DNA of 30,848 nt from Fructobacillus cardui (GCF_023218935.1 NZ_JAJIAL010000012.1); one strand, 5' to 3'; positions 1-8,881 are shown, counted from the first letter of the stretch. Numbers and translations are program-made. The notes: generated by a model not told the origin, from the sequence alone.

Positions 1-915
1 TTCTACGTTGATACCAGTTTACCGGAGTTAAATCTTTTTAACGAAAGCACGCTGACGCGACAAGATGATGGGACTTACCAGGTTAAAACCAATCAGGAGA
101 CCTACTAACTTAGCGGGCAAGCAGGCGATAACTATGATGGTTATCAACTAACGATTAATGGCGATATGGTTGCCACTAAGCCGTTTAGTCTGATTTTTAA
201 CCAAAAAACTACGGGTGTGTTGACGAAGTTTTCGGTGCCTCTTTACCTAACTAAAGGGGATAATCGGTCGATTTTAGTTATTCGTGATGCTGTTGGTAAT
301 CAGACTCAAAAGAAATTAAATGTCCGCTATTATCAAACAAATTTGCCAGCACCAACCGTTACAAAAGATGGTAGCGGCGTTATTCAGCGCTTTCCACTGT
401 TACTAACAGCAAAAGCGAATCTGCCGGTGGACAACCCGAGCGATAACGAATTGACGGTTATGTATTCTTTGAATCAAGGTCAGCAATGGCAAAAATATCA
501 AGGTGATCTGTCAATTCGAGAAAATAAAACGGTTCAGTTCAAAACGGTCGATGCGTATGGGAATCAGTCGCAGGTAGTGACAGTGGCTGTGAATGAGTGT
601 TCACCAGCTCAAAAGGAACAAATAGCGGTTGCCAGTCATCAACCGTCAAGGCTAATTAATAAAGTTTCGAGGCCGACCTCTATCCGCTACAGGTCCCAAG
701 ACCAACGAAATCATTATCGGAGCCACCATTCACCTTATTTTTCTTCTGGTGGTATGAGCCACCATGGTTGGGATGGCTTTGGACCAAAGATGGGCTGGGG
801 CGATTTTAACCAAAACGGAGGTTGGAAAAACTGGAAAAGTATCTGTTTTCGCAATCAATCCATGCTTGGCACCAAAATTTTCATCAATTTAACCGGGGTG
901 GCCGTGCCTGGATGA
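1..915 (+). pseudogene. C-terminal remnant of a lactocepin-like S8 cell-envelope proteinase
   Basis: The reading frame is open from the first base, so the 5' part lies outside the window. It is interrupted by an in-frame TAA at 106-108 and stays open in the same frame to 915. Around the stop the protein reads like the Fn3-like/A-B domain repeats of PrtP and C5a-type proteinases: a motif TYxLSGQAGDNYDGYQLTING, then a second unit ending QFKTVDAYGNQSQVV. The last ~100 residues are His/Gly/Asn/Trp-rich without an LPXTG or SLH signature. Near 845 another frame gives a better continuation (SQSIHAWHQNFHQFNRGG, stop near 920), so a second frameshift is likely. The proteinase would act outside the cell, degrading proteins to peptides. 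The domain assignment is by pattern only; no catalytic domain is present here. Confidence 0.6.
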
Positions 916-1035
916 GTGAGTGTTGATGCTGGTCATCAGAAAGAAGGTGATAGATAAAAGTATTTTTATCAATTAATTACAAGTAATGTTCACTTATAAG
1001 TGCACTTAATAAAAACGCTTAATTAATCTTGGAAG

Positions 1036-1064
1036 AAGGTAAATCTGTTTGATTTACCTTTTTT
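1036..1064 (+). terminator. Intrinsic terminator after the proteinase remnant
   Basis: Arms AAGGTAAATC and GATTTACCTT pair perfectly around a TGTTT loop and run into six T's. It separates the proteinase remnant from the downstream exporter gene. Confidence 0.85.
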
Positions 1065-1074
1065 CATGTATAAT
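1046..1074 (+). promoter_or_regulatory. Probable sigma-A promoter of the DMT exporter
   Basis: A consensus -10 TATAAT lies at 1069-1074. The -35 is poor (TGTTTG at 1046-1051, 17-bp spacing) and overlaps the preceding terminator. The transcript would begin about 45 nt before the start codon. Confidence 0.45.
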
Positions 1075-1123
1075 CAAACTAATTTTACTAATTTTACTAA
1101 TTTAGAAAGAGAAGGGTTTTGCC

Positions 1124-2020
1124 ATGGCGGAGAAGAAAACAGGACGGGGAATTTTGTATGCGGTTACCGGTAGTGTTTTCTGGGGAGCGTCCGGCACGGC
1201 GGCACAAGCCCTCTTTGCTAACAGCCAAATTTCGCCATTATGGTTAGTAGGTGTTCGTTTGTTGTTGGCTGGCCTTTTATTGCTAGCATGGTATGGCTTG
1301 GCAAGTAAGCAATCTTTGTTTTCCATTTGGAAAAATCAGCGATCAGCGACCTTTCTTTGGCTCTTTGCCTTCTTAGGAATGTTGCCATCGCAATTGTCTT
1401 ATTTTATGGCTATTCATTATGGCAATGCACCAACGGCGACAGTCTTACAATTTTTGGGGCCAATTTTTATTATTTTGTATCTCACGGTTTGTAGCCATGC
1501 CTTGCCACGGCGGTTGGATTTGATTTCGGTCATCGTTGCCTTGGTTGGAACCTTCTTACTAGTAACGAGTGGTAACCTGACTAAACTTTCACTGGCACCG
1601 CTAGCCCTATTTTGGGGTTTGGCAGCTGGCTTGAGTCAGGATTCTTACACACTGTTGCCCAAAGAACTTTTGGCAAACTTTGATGGTCGTCTGATCGTTG
1701 GCTGGGCGATGACGCTCGGCTCGATTCCGTTTTTTCCAATTTTGTTCAGCCATTCGTTGAAGTCGATTTCGCTAGTCGGTGGTGGGCAGATTACTTTTAT
1801 CGTTATTTTTGGAACTATGTTGGCTTATTTGTTCTATATTAATAGCCTTCAGGACCTTCAGCCAGCCACAACCGGGATGTTAAGTTCCTTTGAGCCCCTG
1901 ACAACGACGTTCTTAGTAGTTGCTTTCTTGGGGACGAGCTTTACGGCTATTCAAGTTCTTGGCGGCCTGTTTGTTCTTTCAACGATTTTCCTCCAGTCAA
2001 TCCCGACAAAGCCAGCATGA
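1124..2020 (+). CDS. DMT-family transporter (EamA/RhaT type)
   Basis: This is a 298-residue integral membrane protein with about ten hydrophobic segments arranged as two EamA repeats, roughly residues 8-140 and 150-290. The N-terminal motif VFWGASGTAAQALF and the C-terminal stretch QPATTGMLSSFEPLTT are typical of drug/metabolite exporters, where the conserved Pro sits in the fourth helix of each repeat. The length is normal for the family. A modest GAAGGG ribosome site precedes the ATG. It has its own promoter and is followed closely by a GNAT gene, possibly co-transcribed. Substrate cannot be read from sequence; members export amino acids, nucleotides or other metabolites. Confidence 0.85.
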   Translation: MAEKKTGRGILYAVTGSVFWGASGTAAQALFANSQISPLWLVGVRLLLAGLLLLAWYGLASKQSLFSIWKNQRSATFLWLFAFLGMLPSQLSYFMAIHYGNAPTATVLQFLGPIFIILYLTVCSHALPRRLDLISVIVALVGTFLLVTSGNLTKLSLAPLALFWGLAAGLSQDSYTLLPKELLANFDGRLIVGWAMTLGSIPFFPILFSHSLKSISLVGGGQITFIVIFGTMLAYLFYINSLQDLQPATTGMLSSFEPLTTTFLVVAFLGTSFTAIQVLGGLFVLSTIFLQSIPTKPA

Positions 2021-2083
2021 CTGTGTTAAAATACCAATAAGAAAAATGCCTTCTATCTTAACTTAACTGAAAGGGGGGCCACC

Positions 2084-2623
2084 ATGACAGAGATTCAGCT
2101 GCAAAATCACCCTGGGGTGACATTGGTTTCCGCTCGAGTTGAGATGGCGGAAGAAATTTATACGGTTGTGGACCAAGACCGCGAGCATATTGGCCAGTTT
2201 TTACCTTTTGTTGATCAAACGGAGGCTGTCCAAGATACGCTGACTTATCTTGAGTCACAATTAAAAATCAGCGAACCGGGTAAGGAGCTGATTTTTACTA
2301 TTCAAAAAGATGGTAAAATCATTGGAATGATTGAGTTGCATCACTATTCAGCAAGGGACCGGCGGGCTGAGATGGGCTATTGGCTGACCAAGGCTTATAC
2401 GAAGCAGGGAATTATGACGGCGGCAGCCAAAGCGCTTTGCGACTATGCTTTTCGGGTGGCGGGTCTGCACCAAATTATTGTTTTGGCCGATGTTGAGAAT
2501 CCTGGATCAAATGGTGTGATTCGTGCTGCTGGCTTTACTTACCTGATATCTCATCCGGATTACTCATATCGGGTGGGCACATATCACGATATGAATGTTT
2601 ATTACCGTTTGGCTAATGAATAG
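2084..2623 (+). CDS. GNAT acetyltransferase, RimL-like
   Basis: The 179-residue protein has the GNAT fold signature of the RimJ/RimL group: a beta-strand pair FTIQKDGKIIGMIELHHY near residues 70-88, the EMGYWLTKAYTKQGIMTAA acetyl-CoA binding segment near 95-115, and the late ADVENPGSNGVIRAAGF motif. Known RimL-type enzymes acetylate N-termini of ribosomal proteins, but paralogues modify many amines, so the substrate is open. A strong GAAAGGGGGG ribosome site lies just upstream of the ATG. It follows the DMT exporter by 63 bases with no terminator seen between them, so the two may form an operon. It ends about 50 bases before a strong hairpin. Confidence 0.85.
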   Translation: MTEIQLQNHPGVTLVSARVEMAEEIYTVVDQDREHIGQFLPFVDQTEAVQDTLTYLESQLKISEPGKELIFTIQKDGKIIGMIELHHYSARDRRAEMGYWLTKAYTKQGIMTAAAKALCDYAFRVAGLHQIIVLADVENPGSNGVIRAAGFTYLISHPDYSYRVGTYHDMNVYYRLANE

Positions 2624-2654
2624 CTATTAATCAAAGTAAAAGGAGAAAAGCACT

Positions 2655-2687
2655 ATGACAATTCAACTTGTTGGCTTCTCATTCTGA
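2655..2687 (+). CDS. Candidate 10-residue leader peptide before lepA2
   Basis: A short ORF encoding MTIQLVGFSF starts nine bases after a strong AAAAGGAG site (2638-2645). Its stop codon falls exactly at the loop of the following hairpin (2685-2687). No homologue is recognised. The combination of a strong ribosome site, a very short ORF and mutually exclusive hairpins suggests a regulatory leader for the downstream GTPase gene. It could also be chance within the terminator of the GNAT gene. Confidence 0.4.
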   Translation: MTIQLVGFSF

Positions 2688-2748
2688 TAACAGAATGGGA
2701 TTGAAGCCTTTTTCAGCCCCATTCAACGCGCACTGCATTCGAATGGAG
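2673..2748 (+). promoter_or_regulatory. Terminator/attenuator with four competing segments upstream of lepA2
   Basis: Segment 1, CTCATTCTG (2678-2686), pairs with segment 2, CAGAATGGG (2691-2699). The helix is extended by GGCTTC (2673-2678) with GAAGCC (2703-2708) and followed by TTTTT, giving an intrinsic terminator. Segment 3, CCCCATTC (2717-2724), can pair with segment 4, GAATGG (2741-2746), which contains the lepA2 Shine-Dalgarno (GGAG 2745-2748). Alternatively segment 2 can pair with segment 3 (GAATGGG with CCCATTC). No promoter is visible between the terminator and lepA2, so expression should depend on readthrough. The alternative pairings are seen in the sequence; the regulation is inferred. 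Confidence 0.5.
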
Positions 2749-2758
2749 AAACTGAACA

Positions 2759-4559
2759 ATGAACCTTAAATCAATTCGTAATTTTGCAATTATTTCCCAC
2801 ATTGATCATGGTCAGTCAACGCTATCAGACCGACTCATGGAGGAAACCAAGACGGTTTCTGACCGGGAAATGACACCCCAGTTGTTAGACAGCATGGGGG
2901 TGGAGCAAGCACACGGCGTGACGGTCAAGTCACGGACGGTGCAAAATACTTATCGGGCAAATGACGGCCAAGACTATCAGTTAAATCTGATTGATACACC
3001 GGGTCACGTTGACTTTAACTATGAAGTCACAAAAAGCCTTTCAGCAACCGATGGCGTCATCTTTTTGGTTGATGCGACCCAGGGTGTGCAAGCACAAACG
3101 GTTGCGAATTGGCGGTTAGCCCATGAATTGGGACTGCCGATTTTACCGGTCTTAAATAAAATTGATGCCGCGAGTGCTCAGATTGACGAGAGAGAAGAAC
3201 AAATCAGACAACTGGACCCGACCCTTGGCTAATCGTCAGATTTATCATATTTCAGCCAAGACTGGCTTGGGAATAGCGGACCTTTTGGAGGCGATTGTTC
3301 ATGAATTGCCGGCGCCGGTCGGTGATGAAAGCAGTCCTCTTAAGGCCCTCGTCTTTGATTCCGAATATGATGCCTTTCAAGGGGTGATTGCCCAAATTCG
3401 GGTAATCGATGGCACCCTGAAAAAGGGCGCCGCACTTCAATTAATGGCTAATGGGCAAAAACTGCTAGCTAAAGAAGTTGGTATTTACCGACCAAACCGA
3501 GTGCCTGTCAACGAATTGACCGTTGGTGAAGTCGGCTATGTCGTGACCGGGATTAAAAATCCCAAGCAGGTAACAGTTGGGGATACGTTGACGAGCCAAA
3601 GCCAGCCAACTGAAACGGCTTTGCCTGGTTACCAGCAGAGTCAGCCGGTTGTTTATGCCGGCATTTACCCAGTCGACGACTACAATGTTTTGCAGGGAGC
3701 ATTGCAAAAATTAGCTTTGAATGATACCTCCCTTGTATTAACGAATGAGCAATCCGAAGTGATGGGACCAGGCTTTCGAGCAGGTTTCTTGGGGATTTTT
3801 CACCTACAAATCATTAAAGAACGCCTTGAAACCGAGTTTGGAATCAAGGTTGTGGTGACAGCCCCAAACGTTTCTTACCGGGTACAAGTGGCACAAAAGG
3901 GCCAGGACATTCAGACGGTGACAGTGACCAATCCAACCAAGTTTCCTGATTTTGATCAAATTTTGGCGATCGAGGAGCTGGTGGTCAAGGCGACCATCAT
4001 GACGCCAAGTGATTCGGTTAACCAGTTAATGAAATTAGCGGATGATTATCGTGGTGTGCTTATGGATATGGGCAACCAGGGTGATTACGTCCGCTTGGTC
4101 TATCAAATGCCATTATCCGAAATTGCCTACGATTTCTTTAACCAATTAAAATCATTGTCGCACGGCTACGCTTCGTTTAGTACGGAAGCCATTGGTTATC
4201 AGGAAGCTGATTTGGTCAAGGTCGACTTGCAGGTTAACTATGCCCAGGTCGATGCATTGGCTTTTGTCACGCATCGCTCACGGGTGGTCGAGCAAACGCA
4301 ACAATTGGTCCACGAATTGAAAATGACGATTCCAAGGCGCCTTTATCCGATGCCGGTTCAGGCGTTGGTGGAGGGGCGGGTAGTTGCCCGGGTTGATGTG
4401 CCACCTCTGCGTAAAAATGCTGCGGTCAATGGTCAGGCTAAAAGTATCTCCAAGAAGCAGGCGCTGCTCCGCCGTCAAAGTGCGAACAAGCGTCAGGCGG
4501 CTCAGTCCGATATTGAATTACCGCAAGCCGTTTTTAATGCCTTACTTTCACTAAAATAA
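2759..4559 (+). pseudogene. lepA2: LepA2-like (EF4-type) translational GTPase, frameshifted
   Basis: The two frames together encode about 600 residues with the EF4/LepA layout: GTPase domain, beta-barrel domain II, EF-G-like domains, and the LepA C-terminal domain (IPRRLYPMPVQALVEGRVVA...LRKN...). G3 DTPGH (79-83) and G4 NKID (133-136) are intact and G5 SAKTG lies just after the break. The P-loop reads HIDHGQST, with Gln19 (2813-2815) where the invariant Lys should be. The switch I region reads EQAHGVT instead of ERERGIT. A single extra base near 3225 (CCTT for CCT) moves the reading frame, and removing it gives a smooth QLDPTLANRQIYHISAKTG. LepA back-translocates ribosomes. This divergent paralogue is not the housekeeping copy. 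With the Lys loss and frameshift it is probably inactive, unless the extra base is a sequencing error. Confidence 0.75.
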
Positions 4560-4568
4560 TTAAAAATC

Positions 4569-4599
4569 AGCTCCAGCGCAGCTTGCGTTGGGGCTTTTA
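4569..4599 (+). terminator. Intrinsic terminator of lepA2
   Basis: Arms AGCTCCAGCGCA and TGCGTTGGGGCT pair over 12 positions (two G-T wobbles) around a GCT loop, followed by TTTTAT. Confidence 0.85.
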
Positions 4600-4722
4600 T
4601 ACTAAATTATAATTTTTCTTTAGAATTGAGATGCAAAAATAAGCGAGATATTCGTAAAAAAAGGTCCAGATAACTGTTTATTTTTAATATTTAAATAAAA
4701 ATTTGATAATTTTTGAACTAAA

Positions 4723-4751
4723 TTGACTTTTATTGTTTTAAAGCATAGACT
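4723..4751 (+). promoter_or_regulatory. Probable sigma-A promoter of alsS
   Basis: TTGACT (4723-4728) and TAGACT (4746-4751) are separated by 17 bases. A strongly AT-rich stretch of about 80 bases lies upstream and could act as an UP element. Confidence 0.5.
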
Positions 4752-4790
4752 AAAAATTGTAATATTAATAAAAAAGAAGGAAAATTTAAA

Positions 4791-6470
4791 ATGAAAAAAC
4801 ATGGTGCTGACATCGTCACAGATTCCCTGGTGAATCACGGGGTTGATCTCGTTTTTGGAATTCCGGGAGCGAAGATTGACCGTTTGTTCGAGACACTGGA
4901 GCACCCACAACCAGGACAGCGGGTACCAAAGTTGATCGTGACTCGTCATGAGCAAAATGCCGCCTTTATGGCCCAGGCATTTTCGCGGATTACTGGTAAG
5001 ACTGGGGTTGTGATTGCCACTTCTGGTCCTGGGGTTGGAAACTTGGTAACGGGCTTGATGACTGCTAATGCCGAAAGTGATTCAGTTTTGGCCATCGGGG
5101 GTCAGGTTCCTCGTCGTGACTTGTATCGGTTGACGCATCAATCGACAAATTCGGCCGCTTTGTTTCAAAGCGTGACCCGGTTTAGTTCTGAGATTCAAGA
5201 TCCAAACAATATTTCTGAGATTATCGCTAATGCCTTTGGGGCAGCGAACGGAACGAAGCGGGGAGCAGCCTTTGTTTCTTTGCCACAGGATGTCGATGAT
5301 GTTGAAGTGACCAGCCCTGCATTGCCGGTTGTCAACCAACCGCGCCAGGGGGCAGCAGCCTTAACTGATTTAGACTGGTTGGCCGAACAAATTAAGAATG
5401 CCAAGTTGCCCGTCTTGCTTGTTGGTGCCCGTGGCTCAGACGACGATACAGTGGCGGCTTTGCACACATTGTTGAAGCAAACGCCTTTGCCTGTCGTTGA
5501 AACCTTCCAGGGCGCTGGTGTGATTTCCCGTGAACTGGAGGCCCAATCATACTTCGGTCGGGTTGGTCTCTTCCGTAACCAGACAGGGGACAAGTTACTC
5601 AAGCAATCTGATCTGGTTGTGACGGTTGGCTACGATGCCATCGAGTACGAACCACGAAATTGGAACAAGGAAAACGATTTGAAGATTGTCGCAATGGATG
5701 TTGCGCCAGTTCAAATTGACAACAACTTTGTGCCAACGCGCCAACTAGTTGGTAATTTGGCCCAATCATTGACGCTTTTGACGGAGAAGGTTGCGGGTTA
5801 TCAGGTTCCGGCAGAAGGTCAGGACACTTTGCAAGAGTTAAAGGCTGATTTGAAGGCGTCGGATGAACCATCTTACACGCCGGCACAAGCCAGCTTGAAC
5901 CATCCACTGAATGTCATCAAGGCTTTGCAAAATCACGTGACCGATGACATGACGGTTTCGACTGATATTGGCTCACATTATATTTGGATGGCCCGTCACT
6001 TTAAGTCATACGTCGCTCGTCACTTCTTGACGTCGAATGGCATGCAGACACTTGGGGTCGGCCTTCCTTGGGCAATGGCCGCTGCGATGGTTCGTCCGAA
6101 TGCTAAATCAGTTTCCGTTTCTGGCGATGGTGGCTTCTTCTTCTCCGCAATGGAATTGGAGACGGCTGTCCGCTTGCAGTTGAACACGGTGCATATCGTT
6201 TGGAACGATAATGCCCATTACGACATGGTCAAGTTCCAAGAAGAAATGAAGTATGACGGCCAAGCCGCTGGTGTTGACTTTGGTAATATTGATATCGTGA
6301 AGTATGCCGAAGCCTTTGGTGCTAAAGGACTGCGGGTTGAAACGCCAGCTGACCTTGATGCCGTTTTGACAGAAGCCTTTGCAATAGAAGGACCGGTTGT
6401 TGTGGATGTACCAGTTGATTATTCACACAATTTTGAATTAGGATCTCAGTTGATTGAATCTGAGGGCTAA
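4791..6470 (+). CDS. alsS: Catabolic acetolactate synthase
   Basis: The 559-residue protein condenses two pyruvates to (S)-2-acetolactate with release of CO2, using thiamine diphosphate, in the cytosol. The N-terminal PYR domain carries the catalytic Glu54 in TRHEQNAAFMAQAF and the SGPGVGNL loop. The C-terminal PP domain has the ThDP motif GDGGFFFSAMELE...WND at about 445-472. The MKFQEEMKYD-like loop and the absence of an adjacent small regulatory subunit gene point to the catabolic AlsS type rather than the anabolic IlvB type. AAGAAGG precedes the ATG. It is a single-gene transcript: a promoter lies upstream and a strong terminator downstream. No acetolactate decarboxylase gene is nearby, but a butanediol-type dehydrogenase lies 3.3 kb downstream, consistent with an acetoin/butanediol branch. 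Confidence 0.93.
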   Translation: MKKHGADIVTDSLVNHGVDLVFGIPGAKIDRLFETLEHPQPGQRVPKLIVTRHEQNAAFMAQAFSRITGKTGVVIATSGPGVGNLVTGLMTANAESDSVLAIGGQVPRRDLYRLTHQSTNSAALFQSVTRFSSEIQDPNNISEIIANAFGAANGTKRGAAFVSLPQDVDDVEVTSPALPVVNQPRQGAAALTDLDWLAEQIKNAKLPVLLVGARGSDDDTVAALHTLLKQTPLPVVETFQGAGVISRELEAQSYFGRVGLFRNQTGDKLLKQSDLVVTVGYDAIEYEPRNWNKENDLKIVAMDVAPVQIDNNFVPTRQLVGNLAQSLTLLTEKVAGYQVPAEGQDTLQELKADLKASDEPSYTPAQASLNHPLNVIKALQNHVTDDMTVSTDIGSHYIWMARHFKSYVARHFLTSNGMQTLGVGLPWAMAAAMVRPNAKSVSVSGDGGFFFSAMELETAVRLQLNTVHIVWNDNAHYDMVKFQEEMKYDGQAAGVDFGNIDIVKYAEAFGAKGLRVETPADLDAVLTEAFAIEGPVVVDVPVDYSHNFELGSQLIESEG

Positions 6471-6544
6471 TGTTGGTTCGGTTATCGTTCAAAATACCCT
6501 TTCGGTTGAACGCACGCCGACCTCAAACCTTCCTTAATAAATAA

Positions 6545-6583
6545 CAAAAACCTTTCAGAAATGTTTTTCTGAAAGGTTTTTTT
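6545..6583 (+). terminator. Terminator between alsS and the tetR gene
   Basis: AACCTTTCAGAAA and TTTCTGAAAGGTT pair perfectly, with T's on the plus strand and A's upstream, so it can serve both convergent transcripts. Confidence 0.9.
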
Positions 6584-6623
6584 GTTTGATGGTGGAATAA
6601 CGGCCCGCGGGCCAATGCTGATT

Positions 6624-7232
6624 TTACTGCTGATTGGCTAACCAAGCCGGTAAGACAATTTGGTCAATTAATTCTTCGGGGGCAGGCGCTTGCTGGGGAG
6701 CGATAAAGGAGTAGTAGCGGCGAATATTACCCAAGAGCATGAGAACCTCTTTGCTGGGAACCATCTTTAATTCACCGCGCTTGATGGCCCTAGTAGCTAA
6801 CAAAGTTCCAAGCTCAACGGCACCTTCCTCGGCTTTTTTCAAAAGATCATCATTAATAGTTTCACCGTTGACAGCTTGGTAGAGTGTAAATTTAATCAGA
6901 TATTGGTTGATTCGTTCATGCAGGCCTTCGATTTTCCTGGCGTTTTCAATCAGGTCGCCACGAAGGCTACCAGTATCGGGAAAGGTTTGCGTATCCAAAT
7001 TCTCTGGGAATCCAGAATTTTCGTGTGCCCAATAGTGGACGGCATCCACTAAAAGGGCAGATGGTGAGTCCCAACGGCGATACAAGACACTGCGGGATGT
7101 TTTGGCGTAGTGCGCAACATTTTTAAAAGTGACCGCATCAATGCCCTTTTGATCAAAGAGACGTAGTGCCACTGCGTAAATTGTCTGCTCGAGGGCTAAC
7201 CCACGTTTTCTTGTTTGCGTTTCTTTTTCCAT
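6624..7232 (-). CDS. TetR-family transcriptional regulator
   Basis: The protein has 202 residues. An N-terminal TetR DNA-binding domain lies at about residues 14-60, with the family pattern ALRLFDQKGIDAVTFKNVA followed by TSRSVLYRRW. The C-terminal ligand-binding helices are unassigned. It is divergent from an MFS exporter gene, and the intergenic region carries two copies of the same 25-bp palindrome. The standard reading is that it represses the exporter and probably itself until a toxic ligand binds. The ligand is unknown. The exporter it should control is frameshifted here, while the regulator is intact. Confidence 0.88.
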   Translation of the reverse strand: MEKETQTRKRGLALEQTIYAVALRLFDQKGIDAVTFKNVAHYAKTSRSVLYRRWDSPSALLVDAVHYWAHENSGFPENLDTQTFPDTGSLRGDLIENARKIEGLHERINQYLIKFTLYQAVNGETINDDLLKKAEEGAVELGTLLATRAIKRGELKMVPSKEVLMLLGNIRRYYSFIAPQQAPAPEELIDQIVLPAWLANQQ

Positions 7233-7253
7233 AAAAATAGTTTAACACAAAAA

Positions 7254-7278
7254 AATAAGGAACATTATGTTTCTTATT
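7254..7278. promoter_or_regulatory. TetR operator 1
   Basis: This is a 25-bp inverted repeat with arms AATAAGGAAC and GTTTCTTATT (one mismatch) around ATTAT. It overlaps the -35 of the MFS promoter. Confidence 0.65.
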
Positions 7279-7305
7279 GACTTTTAGTTAGCAGCCGAGT
7301 ATATT
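7277..7305 (+). promoter_or_regulatory. Promoter of the MFS exporter
   Basis: TTGACT (7277-7282) and TATATT (7300-7305) have exact 17-bp spacing. Operator 1 touches the -35 and operator 2 lies just after the predicted transcription start. Confidence 0.7.
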
Positions 7306-7319
7306 AATCAGCGGATTGA

Positions 7320-7344
7320 AATAGAGGACAAATTGTTCCTTATT
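7320..7344. promoter_or_regulatory. TetR operator 2
   Basis: A second 25-bp imperfect palindrome. Its right arm TGTTCCTTATT is the reverse complement of the left half-site of operator 1 (AATAAGGAACA). The left arm AATAGAGGACA is degenerate. Its centre is 66 bp from the centre of operator 1. Confidence 0.55.
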
Positions 7345-7379
7345 TCCTCAAATAAATTAAACAGAGTGGAAATGGAAAA

Positions 7380-8767
7380 ATGGAAATTAAAAAAATACGC
7401 AATGTTGCGCTAATTTTGGCTTTTGGCCTTTTGGCGCCCATGCTTGATACGACCATGACCAATATCGCCATTAATGATATCGGTCGTGATTTGCATACCA
7501 TGCTAGCGAATGTGCAGTGGATTATTACGGCCTACGTTTTGGCTATGAGTATTGCTGTCCCATTTTCTGGCTGGTTAACGCAGCGCTTTAATGGAAAATA
7601 CGTTTTTTTAGCAGCACAGATTTTCTTTGGTTTGTCTTCGGTGGGGGCGGCATTGAGTCATCATATCAATGCTTTGATTCTGTACCGAGTCGTCCAAGGC
7701 TTTGCGGCCGGCTTGATCATTCCATTGGTGACAACGATGTTAGTGAATATTGCGCCACGCGAACATTTGCAAAAGCTGATGATGGTAGTGATGTTGCCGA
7801 TTATGGTTGGTCCCGTCTTTGGGCCAATTATTGGAGCACTTGTTGTTGGATATGGTAACTGGCAATGGATTTTTTGGATTAATGTGCCGATTATGATTAT
7901 TGCAGCCGGTTTGAATTTTTGGAAGGTGCCGGATATTCCGGCTCTTAATAAATCAACACGCATCGATGCCTTCGGTATTGCCTTGCTGGGCTTGGGTTCG
8001 GCTGCTGTTATTTATGGCCTTTCCCGTGCAGGCGATTTAGCCAGCTTTAACAATGCCGATACCCGTCTCTATGTGATTGCTGGTTTGTTGGCCTTTGTTG
8101 TCTACTGGATTTGGGGTCGGTACAAAAAGGACCAGGCGGTCTTGCCACTTGCTTTGTTTAAGTCACCGGTTTATTCAGCAACGACGATTAACTTGTTCTT
8201 GGCTGGGATGGGGTCACCAATGGACCGATGCTGATTTTACCATTGTACTTCCAGCGGGGTCGGTCGATGTCCGTTTTGGAAACGGGGCTCTGGCTGTTGC
8301 CTCAAGGAATTGGGATGTTGTTGATTCGTCCGGTTTTGCTGAAATTACTCGATCGCATTGGTGTTCGCTACGTGGTTTGGGTTGCCCTTTCATTGGCATT
8401 AATTGGGATGATTCCGTTTGGTTGGATTAATGCCAGCACGAACATGGTCATTGTCAGTGCTGCGCTTTTCGTTCGTGGCCTTGGAGTCGGTGGTGTGATT
8501 ATGCCACTGATGACGACGATTATCTTGGGTATGGAAAAGGAACTGATTCCGCAAGCCAACATTGGCGCACGGATCTTCCAAAACGTTGGCGGTGCTTTTG
8601 GTTCCGCCTTGGTAGCGACTGTCGTTGCTGCTTACGTTTCAACGCACCGTGTTTTGGGTGCTAACATTGTTGCTTATCAACATGCCTTTTGGTGGTCCGT
8701 GGCCATCACCATCGTGATGTTTATTCCGGCAATCTTTTTGCCAAAGCAAGTTGAACCAAAGGATTAA
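7380..8767 (+). pseudogene. DHA2-family MFS multidrug exporter, frameshifted
   Basis: Two frames together give about 462 residues of an EmrB/QacA-like proton-coupled exporter. The first part has the DTTMTNIAIND motif near residue 24, NVQWIITAYVLA in helix 2, and the helix-5 antiporter motif region GPVFGPIIGALV. The first frame runs to a TGA at 8232. The second frame continues from 8228 as MLILPLYFQRGRSMS to a natural end. Inserting one base near 8216 restores a smooth GMGSTNGPMLILPLYF, so a single-nucleotide deletion is the simplest explanation. As written, it makes a truncated protein lacking the second half. It is controlled by the divergent TetR. Substrate unknown. Confidence 0.8.
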
Positions 8768-8797
8768 AACGCTCACAGCAATTGAAGCGTAAAGAAA

Positions 8798-8857
8798 AAG
8801 TATCCGTCAGTTTGTCTGACTGATTTTAAATCAGCGAGGCATTGGCGGATACTTTTT
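8798..8857. terminator. Large bidirectional terminator
   Basis: Outer arms AAGTATCCG and CGGATACTT enclose an inner CTGATTT/AAATCAG hairpin. There is a T-run on the plus strand and, by complementarity, one on the minus strand. It sits between the convergent MFS and DUF2798 genes. Confidence 0.75.
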
Positions 8858-8881
8858 GTGTTGGTTGAAATTTTGTCTAGC

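Noticed and set aside
5195..5602. Long antisense ORF inside alsS
   Set aside because: It mirrors the codon pattern of the sense gene, has no ribosome site and resembles no protein.
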